Shown piece after piece: positions 8,690 through 17,351 of a DNA stretch of 64,000 nt. Within the stretch, counting starts at the first letter, position 1. Every line of letters begins with the position of its first letter. This DNA is from a virus. The DNA is taken from IMG/VR virus record IMGVR_UViG_3300010354_000001, positions 1-64,000 of that record; one strand, 5' to 3'. A program made the position numbers and the translations under genes. The notes under the pieces were generated by a model. It was not told the DNA's origin, ran no database searches, and was given only the letters and a program-made list of their open reading frames with translations.

Positions 8690-9139
8690 CTACAAAGTAG
8701 TTACGCTTATGGCAGTAATGTCATCACTGCCATCCCTAGTTAAGGTGACTTGATAAGTAATCCCATTAACTGTGGATCTGTAGCTGTTTAGTACATCTAA
8801 AGTATAAACAAAGTTGCTTAAAGTTTCCTCTGCTGTTTGATAAAAAGTTATATTTCCGTTACCATCTCTAGTGATAGTAGCAGTAGTAGGCATAGGTCTA
8901 ATGTTTTTTTTAGTGCTAGTTAGACTTGTTACGTTAGTTTGTAGGGTTGTTATACTGCTAGCAGAAGCAACTGCACTATCCCTAACAGTATCTAAAGCAG
9001 TATCTATTTCAGTTATAGCTTGATCTAAAGCTTCGATGAGTGTGCTTCCATGCACATCTTGACCTGGAACTGGGAAACTAAAATTAGGAGTTTCGTCAAA
9101 ACTGTCTTTAGCGTTGCCAACAATTATAGTTCTAGGCAT
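8690..9139 (-). CDS. Small tail/fibre-associated structural protein
   Basis: A 149-residue protein with no family I can name. It has a coiled-coil stretch with Ser/Thr-rich heptads (about 45-75, EIDTALDTVRDSAV and SSITTLQTNVTSLTS) and a C-terminal beta-rich part with two RDG(N/S) turns. It follows two fibre-type genes in the same operon. An assembly or capping protein for fibres is a reasonable guess. The TnpB insertion lies just downstream of its stop. Confidence 0.6.
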   Translation of the reverse strand: MPRTIIVGNAKDSFDETPNFSFPVPGQDVHGSTLIEALDQAITEIDTALDTVRDSAVASASSITTLQTNVTSLTSTKKNIRPMPTTATITRDGNGNITFYQTAEETLSNFVYTLDVLNSYRSTVNGITYQVTLTRDGSDDITAISVTTL

Positions 9140-9142
9140 GGA

Positions 9143-10369
9143 TTAAACTGACCATCCTCTTAAGTTTCTTAAGTAAACCCTATCCGCAGCATTAGGTAAA
9201 GTAGCAGCTAATCTTATTGATGATAAATTTAGTGAATCAACTTCAGTGCAAGATGTTCTTTCATACACTAATTCCAAGAATCCGTCTGGTAGTGGGGTAG
9301 AGCTTATCTGTGTCATGTTTAAATAGTTATTGCTAGTAGCAGATTCTACGGCTACAGTAAAAGTTCCACTACCTACTACTTTAGCTTCTAGTTTAACTCT
9401 ATAAGTAAAACTGTCAGGTACGTAGAATCTTAGGCTATATCTGTTCCCAGTAAGTGCGATAGTCCCCATCTCTAATCTAGTATTAGGGAACAATACAGGG
9501 GATCTCTTAGATGTCCCTTTAAGGTTAGCCGATACGGAGAAGTTTCCAGTTTTATACCCTTGTAAATTAGTAGCAGTTAAATTATCTAAGACAACAGTAG
9601 AGGCATCTGGTAAAGTAACTGTGTAGTTTATAGATGTCTCAGGATCAGGTAACTCTTCAGTAGCCATGACTAAGATATCTGAGATATTAGTACCTGTAAC
9701 AGTACCTAAGCTTACTGTTCTAGTAGTAGAGGTATAGTTTGCAGCGTGCAGTTTAAATTGTAGATCTTTGTTTTGCTCTACAGACCATGCAGATCCGTTA
9801 GAAGATGTTAGTAAAACTCCAGCGTTAGGCTGACTTGCTATAAGCTCGCCAGAAACAGAATCAGGCTTACCTAACTCAGCAACCCCGATAGTATAGTTTA
9901 TATTTCTTGTCAATACTACGAAACAATATTCTTTTCCTGCAAGTAAAGGAGTAACTGGAGATAAAGTAAATTTAGTAAAAGTTCCAAAAGCTTGTATGTT
10001 GGCAGCTAGTACCCTAGACTCTGCTAGTACTTTATCACTAGGAAGACTTCCAGCATTGACTTCTCTTACCTGAACAATAACGTCATCTGTCCCAGAGAAT
10101 TTGTTAATGTTTAAGCTTATAGCAGTTAAATCTCTGTTTTCATTTAAGGTGAAAGTTTGTGCTATAGGGGCAAACAGATCAGTTCCAGCAGTAGCGTAGA
10201 TAGATCTTATTTCGGCAGGGGTGAGGTTAGGTTTGTTTATATACTTAGCTGTATGTATTTTACCATTACCCAACTCTATAACAACATCGTGTATACCAGA
10301 AGCTAAAGTGCCGTCTGGTATGTTTATAGTGAAGTTTATGTCTCCGTTTACGTCTGAAACTATTGCCAT
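9143..10369 (-). CDS. Tail fibre / adhesin-type protein
   Basis: A 408-residue beta-rich protein. The middle (about residues 70-190) has the jelly-roll pattern of DUF4082-like or carbohydrate-binding modules: APIAQTFTLNENRDLTAISL, then a charged loop and VLAESRVL...FTLSPVTPLLAGKEYCFVVL. The C-terminal region looks like a second beta sandwich. The position directly after the DUF4815-like baseplate gene suggests a fibre or receptor-binding role. Confidence 0.6.
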   Translation of the reverse strand: MAIVSDVNGDINFTINIPDGTLASGIHDVVIELGNGKIHTAKYINKPNLTPAEIRSIYATAGTDLFAPIAQTFTLNENRDLTAISLNINKFSGTDDVIVQVREVNAGSLPSDKVLAESRVLAANIQAFGTFTKFTLSPVTPLLAGKEYCFVVLTRNINYTIGVAELGKPDSVSGELIASQPNAGVLLTSSNGSAWSVEQNKDLQFKLHAANYTSTTRTVSLGTVTGTNISDILVMATEELPDPETSINYTVTLPDASTVVLDNLTATNLQGYKTGNFSVSANLKGTSKRSPVLFPNTRLEMGTIALTGNRYSLRFYVPDSFTYRVKLEAKVVGSGTFTVAVESATSNNYLNMTQISSTPLPDGFLELVYERTSCTEVDSLNLSSIRLAATLPNAADRVYLRNLRGWSV

Positions 10370-10378
10370 CTTGAATTA

Positions 10379-12691
10379 TTATCCTTTTTTCTTGGTTAGG
10401 TTAACTACTGGAGCTCCGCCACTGTCTGCAACAGCTAGAGCATTGCCTACTTTAACTTTGGTTACAGGTACGCCAGCAGCGTCTGCTTTAGCGAATGTTG
10501 TGAGTAGGTTTAGTTGCCCTTTTTGAGTTAGCTCTGTTTTACCTTTAGCTGCTAATAGTGCTGCTAGAGTTTGTGCGTAGTTTAACCCAGTAGCAGCAGG
10601 CTTAGGTATCCCTGTACCAGGGTCTATAGGAGGAGTGTCAGGAGAAGGTATCCAAGCCCCAGGGTCGGGGTTAGTAGTACCTACCATTAGGGCATCTATG
10701 TAATCTTTAATTTCTTGAGATAACTTAACATCTATAACCGCAGGCTGAGGAGGAGTGTACGTAGCAAATGGGTTAACTTTCATAGCAGCAGAGTATTTAC
10801 TCTGGACTACTATTTCTTCTTCAGTGAAAGCTAAAGTCTGAGCAACCAAGTTATTTGCATTATCTAAAGTATCTTTAGTTAAAGTCATAGGCAAGAAAAC
10901 TAAGCCATTAAAAGTGCTTAAAGTATTACTCTTACCTGGGTCTTGTTTATCAGTGTCGAAAAACTTATCCGTAAATATTCCTTTAGGAGGAGTGGTAGAA
11001 AGTCTAGCACTAGTTTTGATAGAGTCTACTTGCAAAGCTAAGTCAGCAACTACCTCATTGAGATACGCTATGCTTCCTTTAAGTTTAGTTTGCTCTTTTT
11101 GGTTTACTCGTATGTTGCCTACACGTCTTACTACTGGGGGATTAAAGAAATCTAAGTAAACAGCAGCTAAACCTAAAGCATCAGAAGACTCAGTAGGCTC
11201 ATTAGGATTAAGGTAATCAGCTCTTCCCTTAACTCTGCGAATAACTCCTTTTTCAGTTATTTCTAAAAGGTCTACTCTTTTTAGATTATATGTATAATTT
11301 ACGTTACACACTGTACCGTTTTCTATAGTTCCGTCAGCTCCTTGATCAGAGATAGTGAATGTGTCAAACCCTATAGAACCTGCATCAGGCAGTATAGATT
11401 TATTGTAGGTGTAGACTACATCGTAAGTAGCTCCAGCTACAGGCTCAGCCCCACCCAAAGCCCAGCTCACAGTACTTCCGACTAGGCTATAATCTACGCC
11501 TTGCGTGTAGCCAGCGATACTTATAATTTGAACAGCAGGGATAAATCCAGAAGGTAAGTTATCTGCCCCATTAGCAGTAATACCTCTAGTTAGGGTTTTA
11601 GTTACTCTTAATTGAGTAGCAACCCCAGAAACAGTATTGATAGGGCCTCTATCAACTGTAATAATCGCACCAGTAAAAGTAAACTCTACAGTATAGGTAG
11701 ATCCTGTAGCAGGTTCAGCTCCACCTGGAGCCCAAGAAATATTATTTCCTGATAGGGTATAGTCTGTAGTCACCGTGTAAGTGGTAGCTCCCTGCTTAAC
11801 AGATACTATAGATAAAACATTTGGCCTAGGTAAAGCATCCGTTCCGTTAGCAGCACCTTTAGTAATAGTCGCTGTAAATGTTCTAGCCCCAGTACTGATA
11901 GTATCTGGATCTGAAGTAATAGCTTGAGTATCAGGATCTTTAGCAAATTCAATCCTTTGGGAAGTAGATCTAGATATTTGACGACCTAGAACTGCAACTA
12001 ACCCAGGCTCGACACTATATACATACTCATTATCTTCAGTGTCATCATAGTCGAAACTAATACCGACACCATCTATGACATAAGAACCATTAACATTATT
12101 ATTATAGTTAACTACTAAATTCTCTACTTCCGCAAGTACTGGAACAGTGCCTACTATAATTAAAACTCCGTTATCAACATCTACTGAAGGGTAGAATATA
12201 CCGCCTGCTTGAGAACGTGTGCCAGCAGCAGTTACATAACCCCAATTAACAGATTCTTTAAGTCTGTGGGAAGTTTCTAAACCAGAAGATGCGTAAGTTA
12301 CCCCAGGAGCTATGCTACCTGAAGGATCTAACAGATCTGTATCCTCTGCAGACGTTATAATTTCTTGAGTTAAAAACACACCAAGCTTAAGTTTTACGTT
12401 TGTAGGAATAGTAAATGTTTGTTGATCGTAGTGCCTAATATCTTTATTTACGTAAACCGCTCCAGCAGGAATTATTACTTCTCCGCCAGCTTTAACTACA
12501 GGAGATCCACCAGAAACTATATCCCCCTCTTTTAAAAGAATATCTGCTAACTTTTGGCGTTTATAGTCAATAGTATCTTGAAGCTCATTAGCCTCGGCAG
12601 CAGTTAATAACTTTTTAGGGTAGTGTAAGTGTTTAGTATAATCCTTATCAGGGTCGAATAAGTTTTGATAGTTTTGCGGGAAGTTTACCAT
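10379..12691 (-). CDS. DUF4815-like baseplate/tail protein
   Basis: A 770-residue protein whose N-terminus (VNFPQNYQNLFDPDKDYTKHLHYPKKLLTAAEANELQ) matches the DUF4815 type found in myovirus tail modules. Two tandem Ig-like repeats lie in the middle (about 275-350 and 355-430), each with a DY(T/S)L...W...GGAEP..G.TY pattern. The Pro-rich stretch around 660-690 looks like a linker before a C-terminal helical domain. The ATG is preceded by GAAGGATAAATCC. The leader carries the 84-nt element at 12731-12814 and a promoter motif at 12853. Confidence 0.75.
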   Translation of the reverse strand: MVNFPQNYQNLFDPDKDYTKHLHYPKKLLTAAEANELQDTIDYKRQKLADILLKEGDIVSGGSPVVKAGGEVIIPAGAVYVNKDIRHYDQQTFTIPTNVKLKLGVFLTQEIITSAEDTDLLDPSGSIAPGVTYASSGLETSHRLKESVNWGYVTAAGTRSQAGGIFYPSVDVDNGVLIIVGTVPVLAEVENLVVNYNNNVNGSYVIDGVGISFDYDDTEDNEYVYSVEPGLVAVLGRQISRSTSQRIEFAKDPDTQAITSDPDTISTGARTFTATITKGAANGTDALPRPNVLSIVSVKQGATTYTVTTDYTLSGNNISWAPGGAEPATGSTYTVEFTFTGAIITVDRGPINTVSGVATQLRVTKTLTRGITANGADNLPSGFIPAVQIISIAGYTQGVDYSLVGSTVSWALGGAEPVAGATYDVVYTYNKSILPDAGSIGFDTFTISDQGADGTIENGTVCNVNYTYNLKRVDLLEITEKGVIRRVKGRADYLNPNEPTESSDALGLAAVYLDFFNPPVVRRVGNIRVNQKEQTKLKGSIAYLNEVVADLALQVDSIKTSARLSTTPPKGIFTDKFFDTDKQDPGKSNTLSTFNGLVFLPMTLTKDTLDNANNLVAQTLAFTEEEIVVQSKYSAAMKVNPFATYTPPQPAVIDVKLSQEIKDYIDALMVGTTNPDPGAWIPSPDTPPIDPGTGIPKPAATGLNYAQTLAALLAAKGKTELTQKGQLNLLTTFAKADAAGVPVTKVKVGNALAVADSGGAPVVNLTKKKG

Positions 12692-12730
12692 TTGGTCGGA
12701 TTTATCCTTCTAGTTTTTGGCTAGAGTGAA

Positions 12731-12814
12731 ATTATCGGCTTCGCCGAGTCTGCTTTTACTCTCGTATGAGTAAGTAGTCTTATTAACTCTCCACCTACGC
12801 CCATCCTAGGCGTA
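12731..12814 (-). ncRNA. Orphan omega-RNA-like element, copy A
   Basis: Eighty-four bases that match 61349-61432 with two mismatches. On the minus strand the order is hairpin TACGCC...GGCGTA, GTGGAG, AGT, TAATAAG, ACT, hairpin TTACTC-ATACGA-GAGTAA, GCAG, ACTC, and mini-hairpin CGGC-GAA-GCCG. The order GTGGAG / strand / AUAAG / strand / hairpin / GCAG / strand / GCGAAGC is the same as in the omega RNA at 8570-8629. It is not next to any tnpB and would be transcribed from the promoter at 12853 into the leader of the DUF4815-like gene. Homology is judged by eye. Confidence 0.6.
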
Positions 12815-12821
12815 AAATTTC

Positions 12822-12846
12822 TTACAGGTGCTTGGTTATCGCACCT
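12822..12846 (-). promoter_or_regulatory. Leader hairpin CAGGTGC...GCACCTG
   Basis: A 7-bp perfect stem with a 9-base loop (GATAACCAA) that directly follows the promoter motif on the minus strand, so it is probably near the 5' end of the transcript. It could protect the RNA end or form part of the fold with the 84-nt element. Confidence 0.55.
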
Positions 12847-12850
12847 GATT

Positions 12851-12863
12851 CAATTATACTACG
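12851..12863 (-). promoter_or_regulatory. Putative late promoter, GTAGTATAATT motif
   Basis: Minus-strand GTAGTATAATTGA with TATAAT at 12853-12858, between two fibre/baseplate genes. No -35 box is visible. It would drive the structured leader and the DUF4815-like gene. Confidence 0.6.
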
Positions 12864-12894
12864 TTCTTAACGTGTGCTAATGGGAGGTGGGGAA

Positions 12895-13827
12895 CTATCT
12901 AGTTAGCTGAATCAGGAATGTATCTGTATAAAATGCCCCTGCTAATTTGTTTATCGTAGGTGCAGTCTTAGCTAAATACAGTGTACCTATATTTGTTATA
13001 TCGGCAGGTAGCAAAAGCTCTGAGGCTATCTTTTCATAAGTAACAGAGACTACTTGACCGCCAGTAATAGCCCCAGTAGGCAATCTCCAGATTTCTGAAG
13101 TTTCTGCATCTAATATATAATCTGTCCCAGCTACATAAGTAGTTACTAAATCCTGCGATTTAACTACTACGTTATTGGCAGTTTTGTATCCGCCTTGAAT
13201 ATCTGTATCCACTACTATTTTACTAGTAGTGAAAGTTCTAGTAACTGTGTAGGAAGTAAGGTCAGGAACTACAGAGAAGAATAAACCAGACTCTCTAATA
13301 GAAGTGCCAGTTAATTCCCCTTCAGGGAAAGTTACAGTAGCAAGTAAAAACTCAGTAGGGTTTGCAGAGATGGAGTATTTAGTTCCGTTAATTAGGTAAG
13401 AACCGTTAACATTATCAACAACCGCATAAGATAAAGAAGCTCTACGTCTTCCTACTTCAGCTACTAGCTGCGTTTGTCCTGCGGTAACTAAGCCTATCGC
13501 TTTGTACACAACTGTCACAGTTGCGTTGCTGGCTATAGCCCCACCTGCAAGCCTAGTGCAAATACCAGTTTCAGTATCAAATAAAAAATCTATACCGCTT
13601 ACATATTGGGTGGACAGGGTGTTTAATAAGTACAGCTTAACTTGGTCAGCGTAAGCGTTAGTAGGGATTAGTGTAAACTGATCCCCTACAAAAGTTTTGT
13701 TAACTTGTATCTCAGTATCCCAAGAACTAGAGCCACTGCCGATCGCTAAATAAACACTCGAACCTTTTTCTTTAAGTGCTTGAGCTTGGATTATTTTGGC
13801 GGAGTTAACTATTCTTTGATTGGGCAT
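12895..13827 (-). CDS. Tail-collar-type fibre protein with Ig-like repeats
   Basis: A 310-residue protein that opens NQRIVNSAKIIQAQALKEKGSSVYLAIGSGSS, followed by two Ig-like segments (about 45-120 and 205-275) with FDTETGICTRLAGGAI and LDAETSEIWRLPTGAI motifs. Between them TFPEGELTGTSIRESGLFF resembles the conserved collar motif of P2 gpH-type fibres. It lies between tail protein I and the DUF4815-like gene, where P2 has gpH. Likely a fibre base or connector. Confidence 0.65.
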   Translation of the reverse strand: MPNQRIVNSAKIIQAQALKEKGSSVYLAIGSGSSSWDTEIQVNKTFVGDQFTLIPTNAYADQVKLYLLNTLSTQYVSGIDFLFDTETGICTRLAGGAIASNATVTVVYKAIGLVTAGQTQLVAEVGRRRASLSYAVVDNVNGSYLINGTKYSISANPTEFLLATVTFPEGELTGTSIRESGLFFSVVPDLTSYTVTRTFTTSKIVVDTDIQGGYKTANNVVVKSQDLVTTYVAGTDYILDAETSEIWRLPTGAITGGQVVSVTYEKIASELLLPADITNIGTLYLAKTAPTINKLAGAFYTDTFLIQLTR

Positions 13828-13870
13828 AAAAAACGTGAAAAGTCAAGGGGTGTAACCCGAACTTGTAATC

Positions 13871-13883
13871 CAATTATACTACG
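13871..13883 (-). promoter_or_regulatory. Putative late promoter, GTAGTATAATT motif
   Basis: Minus-strand GTAGTATAATTGG with TATAAT at 13873-13878. It overlaps the stop codon of the gpI-like gene and lies about 45 bases before the collar-type fibre gene. No -35 box is visible. Confidence 0.6.
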
Positions 13884-14724
13884 GTGTGACTAGCTCAGAC
13901 TTAGATACAAAAGACTCTTGAAGAGCACTAACATTAACTACTCTAGAGAAATTAATAATGTCGCTCACTGTTATGGCAGGTCTAGGAACGTAGGTACTTA
14001 TGCCTATACCTATACCAGAAGAAACTTCCCCTATAGTTCTTCTCAGCTCATTAAACATTAATAGCTCGTCATCAAAACCTACTTCCTTAGCCACACCTAT
14101 GCCAGAAGACGATTGGACTGTTGCGTATATATCATTCGTAAATAGTGTAGAGCTACCATAGTTTAAGAATAGCCATAGCTTAAATTCCTCATCCCAAATA
14201 CCGCCAGGAACATCTAGTATAGATCCGTTAAGTTCTGAGTTAATGTTTAAGCCCATAGCAGGGATATCACTACCAGACCACACCCTAGACAGGGTGGCCC
14301 TAGCAGGTAAGCTAGCTCTGGTTAACTCTATTATGTTTCTTAACTCTTCCCTATCCTCTACTGGAGTCTGTAGATAAACTTCTACGTTAGTCCAGTGCCA
14401 AGATTCGCTGTTTTCTATTAACAGATCATTTCTAAACAGCCAAGTCATAGCTATATCGAAAGCTAATGGAGTACCTCTAGATTGGCTCCACTTTTGGCCG
14501 TCCACGATAACTTGTCTAGGATCTTGTATGTATTTGGTTAATTCTCCTAAGCCTAAATCTTCTATTACGGCTGTAAGTAAATTTACTGGAATATCCCCAT
14601 AACGAAAACCCCTAAGAGTTCTAACATAATCTATGTTAGCTCTTAAATAATCATAGATAGTATTAGCTAGATCTATTTCTAACTGTGTTGAGTTTGGGGG
14701 TACTATTACAGTTCTTTCGCTCAT
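13879..14724 (-). CDS. I: Tail protein I (baseplate)
   Basis: A 281-residue baseplate protein of the gpI type. The hallmark is the N-terminal half: IDYVRTLRGFRYGDIPVNLLTAVIEDLGLGE, a following helix (VDGQKWSQSRGTPLAFDIAMTWL), and RASLPARATLSRVWSG around residue 150. In P2, gpI and gpJ form the baseplate wedge. It follows gpJ with a 3-base gap. The C-terminal 100 residues are an extension with Gly-Ile repeats and no evident family. Confidence 0.88.
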   Translation of the reverse strand: MSERTVIVPPNSTQLEIDLANTIYDYLRANIDYVRTLRGFRYGDIPVNLLTAVIEDLGLGELTKYIQDPRQVIVDGQKWSQSRGTPLAFDIAMTWLFRNDLLIENSESWHWTNVEVYLQTPVEDREELRNIIELTRASLPARATLSRVWSGSDIPAMGLNINSELNGSILDVPGGIWDEEFKLWLFLNYGSSTLFTNDIYATVQSSSGIGVAKEVGFDDELLMFNELRRTIGEVSSGIGIGISTYVPRPAITVSDIINFSRVVNVSALQESFVSKSELVTP

Positions 14725-14727
14725 TCG

Positions 14728-15591
14728 TTAATATCCGCTTGTTGGTGCTAGTGTTAAGTTAATAGTTCCTAATTTAGCAAAGCCTGTCTGTCCTACTATA
14801 ACGTCACTAGTAGGTGCTACTAGCTGCACTTTGTAAACAGAAGAAGTGCTTAATGTTTTGATTAACCACGATAGAGTTATGTCTCTGCCAATATCATTAA
14901 TAGCATTAAACGCAGCAGTTAATATACCTGGTAAATCATCAAAAGCTGTAGTAGATGCCCCAGTCAGTAAAGTTATCGTAGCTGTCACATTCACTGTTGA
15001 AGCTGTAGCTCCTACTACTTCGATTACATCATTTATAGCTCTTATCTCTCTACTATTAAGATATGCACTTAAAGAATTTTTTAGTCCAGTAGTGGCTATT
15101 CCGTTATTATCTTTTGTGACGATAGACATGGTAAGTAAGTTAGAATTAGCATTTAGTTTTTCTATTTTTGCAGACCTTATGTTGGAGTTAAACTGCGTAG
15201 CAAAGTATTCATACTCTTCTGCTGTAGCAGCATTGTTAGGTGGCGCGTTTTTAATTCTTAAACGGTAATCGGCATCAGATTCATAAATAGCAGCAGTAGG
15301 AGGATTGTTGTTAGGATCTGCCTCCTGTAAAAGTAATCTAGTAACTTGTTTATTAGCTCCTATCAAATCTAACCACTGCCCACTTGCAGTATCTACAAAG
15401 TTCTCTAACATCCCTAAATTAATTAAAGATTTTAAGTCAGTGCCTAGACCAGCACAAATCGCAAGCATGTGCATTAAAGGGTCAGCATCAGTGAAGTTAG
15501 TATAGTTACTACTCTTCTCTTTAAAGTTTTCTACAAGTTGAGTATACTCAGTGGTAAAATCTACATTCTCGATTAGTATTGGATCAGCCAT
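14728..15591 (-). CDS. J: Baseplate J-like protein
   Basis: A 287-residue gpJ-type wedge protein. Family signs are FTDADPLMHMLAICAGLGTD, the segment ASGQWLDLIGANKQVTRL, DADYRLRIKNAPPNNAATAEEYEYFATQFNSNIRSAKI, and the C-terminal beta part with VNVTATITLL. It sits between W and I as in P2 and overlaps the W-like gene by 8 bases, which suggests translational coupling. Confidence 0.9.
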   Translation of the reverse strand: MADPILIENVDFTTEYTQLVENFKEKSSNYTNFTDADPLMHMLAICAGLGTDLKSLINLGMLENFVDTASGQWLDLIGANKQVTRLLLQEADPNNNPPTAAIYESDADYRLRIKNAPPNNAATAEEYEYFATQFNSNIRSAKIEKLNANSNLLTMSIVTKDNNGIATTGLKNSLSAYLNSREIRAINDVIEVVGATASTVNVTATITLLTGASTTAFDDLPGILTAAFNAINDIGRDITLSWLIKTLSTSSVYKVQLVAPTSDVIVGQTGFAKLGTINLTLAPTSGY

Positions 15592-15955
15592 TTCTTAATT
15601 TAACTCCTGATAATGTAACAAACCTATTCTCAGGCACGAAAAATAGATTAATAGTAATATTCATAGTTCCGTTTACAGCTTCAGATAGATCCACGGATAC
15701 AGACTCTACTAAAAAATCATATAAATTTTTTTCTATGTCTATAGCTATCTGGCTAGATACTAAAAGTTGTGTGGTATTGTTTATGGGAAGGTCTAAAAGG
15801 TTAGGTAAATTACTTCCCCACGATCTGTTATAGACTCTACTTCCTAGAGGGGTGGATAATAAAGTATATATGTTCTGCAAACCAGTAACTAATTCAGCAC
15901 TGATAGCACCATCTTCTTGAATTATCTCTCCTGTGTTTCTATTTATTGCAGTCAT
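15584..15955 (-). CDS. W: Baseplate wedge gpW / gp25-like protein
   Basis: A 123-residue protein of the P2 gpW/T4 gp25 (GPW_gp25) family, with LSTPLGSRVYNRSWGSNLPNLLDLP as signature. The EPR-like core of gp25 starts sheath assembly at the baseplate. Length and position between V and J are normal. Confidence 0.9.
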   Translation of the reverse strand: MTAINRNTGEIIQEDGAISAELVTGLQNIYTLLSTPLGSRVYNRSWGSNLPNLLDLPINNTTQLLVSSQIAIDIEKNLYDFLVESVSVDLSEAVNGTMNITINLFFVPENRFVTLSGVKLRNG

Positions 15956-16537
15956 CTAAGGAACCATTAAAGACACACCATTAACTGACAGCCCAGCAGA
16001 GCTTACAGTAACAGTAGTACCGCCTGCAATAATTGTTGCATTAGAAGCACCTAACTCTACAGATGTATTACCCAAAGCTAATTTTCCAGAGTTTTCTTTA
16101 AGGGATAGGCTAGCTCCTCCAGCAATACTAGCTTTAAACTCTTTGTTTTGCAGGTCGTAGAATAGGTTAAAGCCATTATCAGAAAATACATGCCAGTCTT
16201 TCTTACCTGTAGGATCTACAGATCCATTCATAATATAAGGTAGAGCAAACCCCGTACTTAAAGTAGATCCTACACACAGAAATAGCATAGTATCCCCCAC
16301 TTTAGGTTTTTTATAGTCTGTTACTTTAGCAGATCCAGTCATCAAAACTGGAATCATGCCAGTAACATTCCCATCAGCTAAACCATTTTCTAATTCTAAG
16401 TTAACTCTTTTACCGTTAGTAGATAAATCTCTTACTTTACCTATCCTTACAATATTGCTAAGTGTGTTAGCAACCTCAGAATTTACCATGCTTTGACTGA
16501 ATAATCTGTCTTCGGTAGTATCTTGGTCAAGCACCAT
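15956..16537 (-). CDS. V: Baseplate spike protein gpV
   Basis: A 193-residue gpV-type spike: an OB-like N-terminal domain (SNIVRIGKVRDLSTNGKRVNLEL...GMIPVLMTGSAK), GDTMLFLCVGSTLSTGFALPYIMN, then a repetitive beta-helix end (SLKENSGKLALGNTSVELGAS...ATIIAGGTTVTVSSAGLSVNG) that forms the membrane-piercing tip. A longer frame opens at 16555, but the AAGGAG at 16545-16550 sits correctly for the ATG at 16537, so I chose that start. It overlaps the upstream gene by 11 bases. Confidence 0.9.
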   Translation of the reverse strand: MVLDQDTTEDRLFSQSMVNSEVANTLSNIVRIGKVRDLSTNGKRVNLELENGLADGNVTGMIPVLMTGSAKVTDYKKPKVGDTMLFLCVGSTLSTGFALPYIMNGSVDPTGKKDWHVFSDNGFNLFYDLQNKEFKASIAGGASLSLKENSGKLALGNTSVELGASNATIIAGGTTVTVSSAGLSVNGVSLMVP

Positions 16538-17351
16538 AGCAGTCTCCTTGAACATTGATATAATCTGTTTTATCTAAACCAACATCATTAAAGTCTGGAT
16601 AAGTAGCCTGTGTATTAGTAAAGATATTTTGGATAGGATAGTTATTGCTAGGTAAGACTATATTAATATCTGATTTAATTATCGAAGGCATCTGCCAGTT
16701 TACCTGCCCCCACAATACTTTATCGGTGAAGTCTAAGTGGAAAGTACCAGTACAGTATATCTTAGCTGGACGAGGCATAGAGGTTATAAAGTAACCTATT
16801 AAGCAGTTATATAGTTGGTGGTAACATCTCTCACGAAGATCCATAACACTTCTACCGCCTATCTTAGATAGATAACTAACCGATAAGGTAGCGTTAGCTG
16901 CTATGCCAGAGCCAGCAAATACTTCTATAGTATTAGTTAATGGATTAAAAAAATAGTGTTTTTTATTTACGTAAGTAACCGTGTTGCTTGCATTTTTAAC
17001 TACTACCGTAGATAGAAATTCTTGATAATTATTGCTTAGAGTGAAGGAGGAATTACTTAAAGTGATAGCTCTGTTAGTTACTTGAGATTCAGTAGTTTTA
17101 TTTCTAGCTATAAACTCTACAGCTACTATAGTAGCAAAGTTATAGTTAACTACCTGCTCAGTTGCATTACCTTGTAAAGGTATGAAATCTCTCGGAGCTT
17201 CTGCGATAACACATAGAGGGTAAGATATCCCTGCGGTCATTTCTCCATCATTACCTCTGAGAGCCGCAAATTCTACTACTTCTAAAACATTATTGTTAAA
17301 GATAGGACACTGCGTGCGGATTCTAGTTATAAGCTCAGACCAAATACTCAT
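16527..17351 (-). CDS. Tail terminator-like protein with Ig-like insert
   Basis: A 274-residue protein. The outer parts (residues 1-80 with YPLCVIAEAPRDFIPLQ, and 165-235 with DLRERCYHQLYNCLIGYFI) look like a tail terminator or tail completion protein. The middle (about 85-160) holds an inserted segment with HYFFNPLTNTIEVFAGSGIAANATLSVSY, the same Ig-like pattern seen in the sheath and fibres. Gene position between head-tail joining genes and gpV fits a terminator. The assignment is by context and weak similarity. Confidence 0.6.
   Translation of the reverse strand: MSIWSELITRIRTQCPIFNNNVLEVVEFAALRGNDGEMTAGISYPLCVIAEAPRDFIPLQGNATEQVVNYNFATIVAVEFIARNKTTESQVTNRAITLSNSSFTLSNNYQEFLSTVVVKNASNTVTYVNKKHYFFNPLTNTIEVFAGSGIAANATLSVSYLSKIGGRSVMDLRERCYHQLYNCLIGYFITSMPRPAKIYCTGTFHLDFTDKVLWGQVNWQMPSIIKSDINIVLPSNNYPIQNIFTNTQATYPDFNDVGLDKTDYINVQGDCYGA

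Noticed and set aside
12731-12814. Known riboswitch, hammerhead or group I intron in the repeated 84-nt element
   Set aside because: I looked for CUGANGA/GAAA hammerhead cores, intron P7-like pairs and familiar riboswitch motifs and found none. The best match was the phage's own omega RNA.
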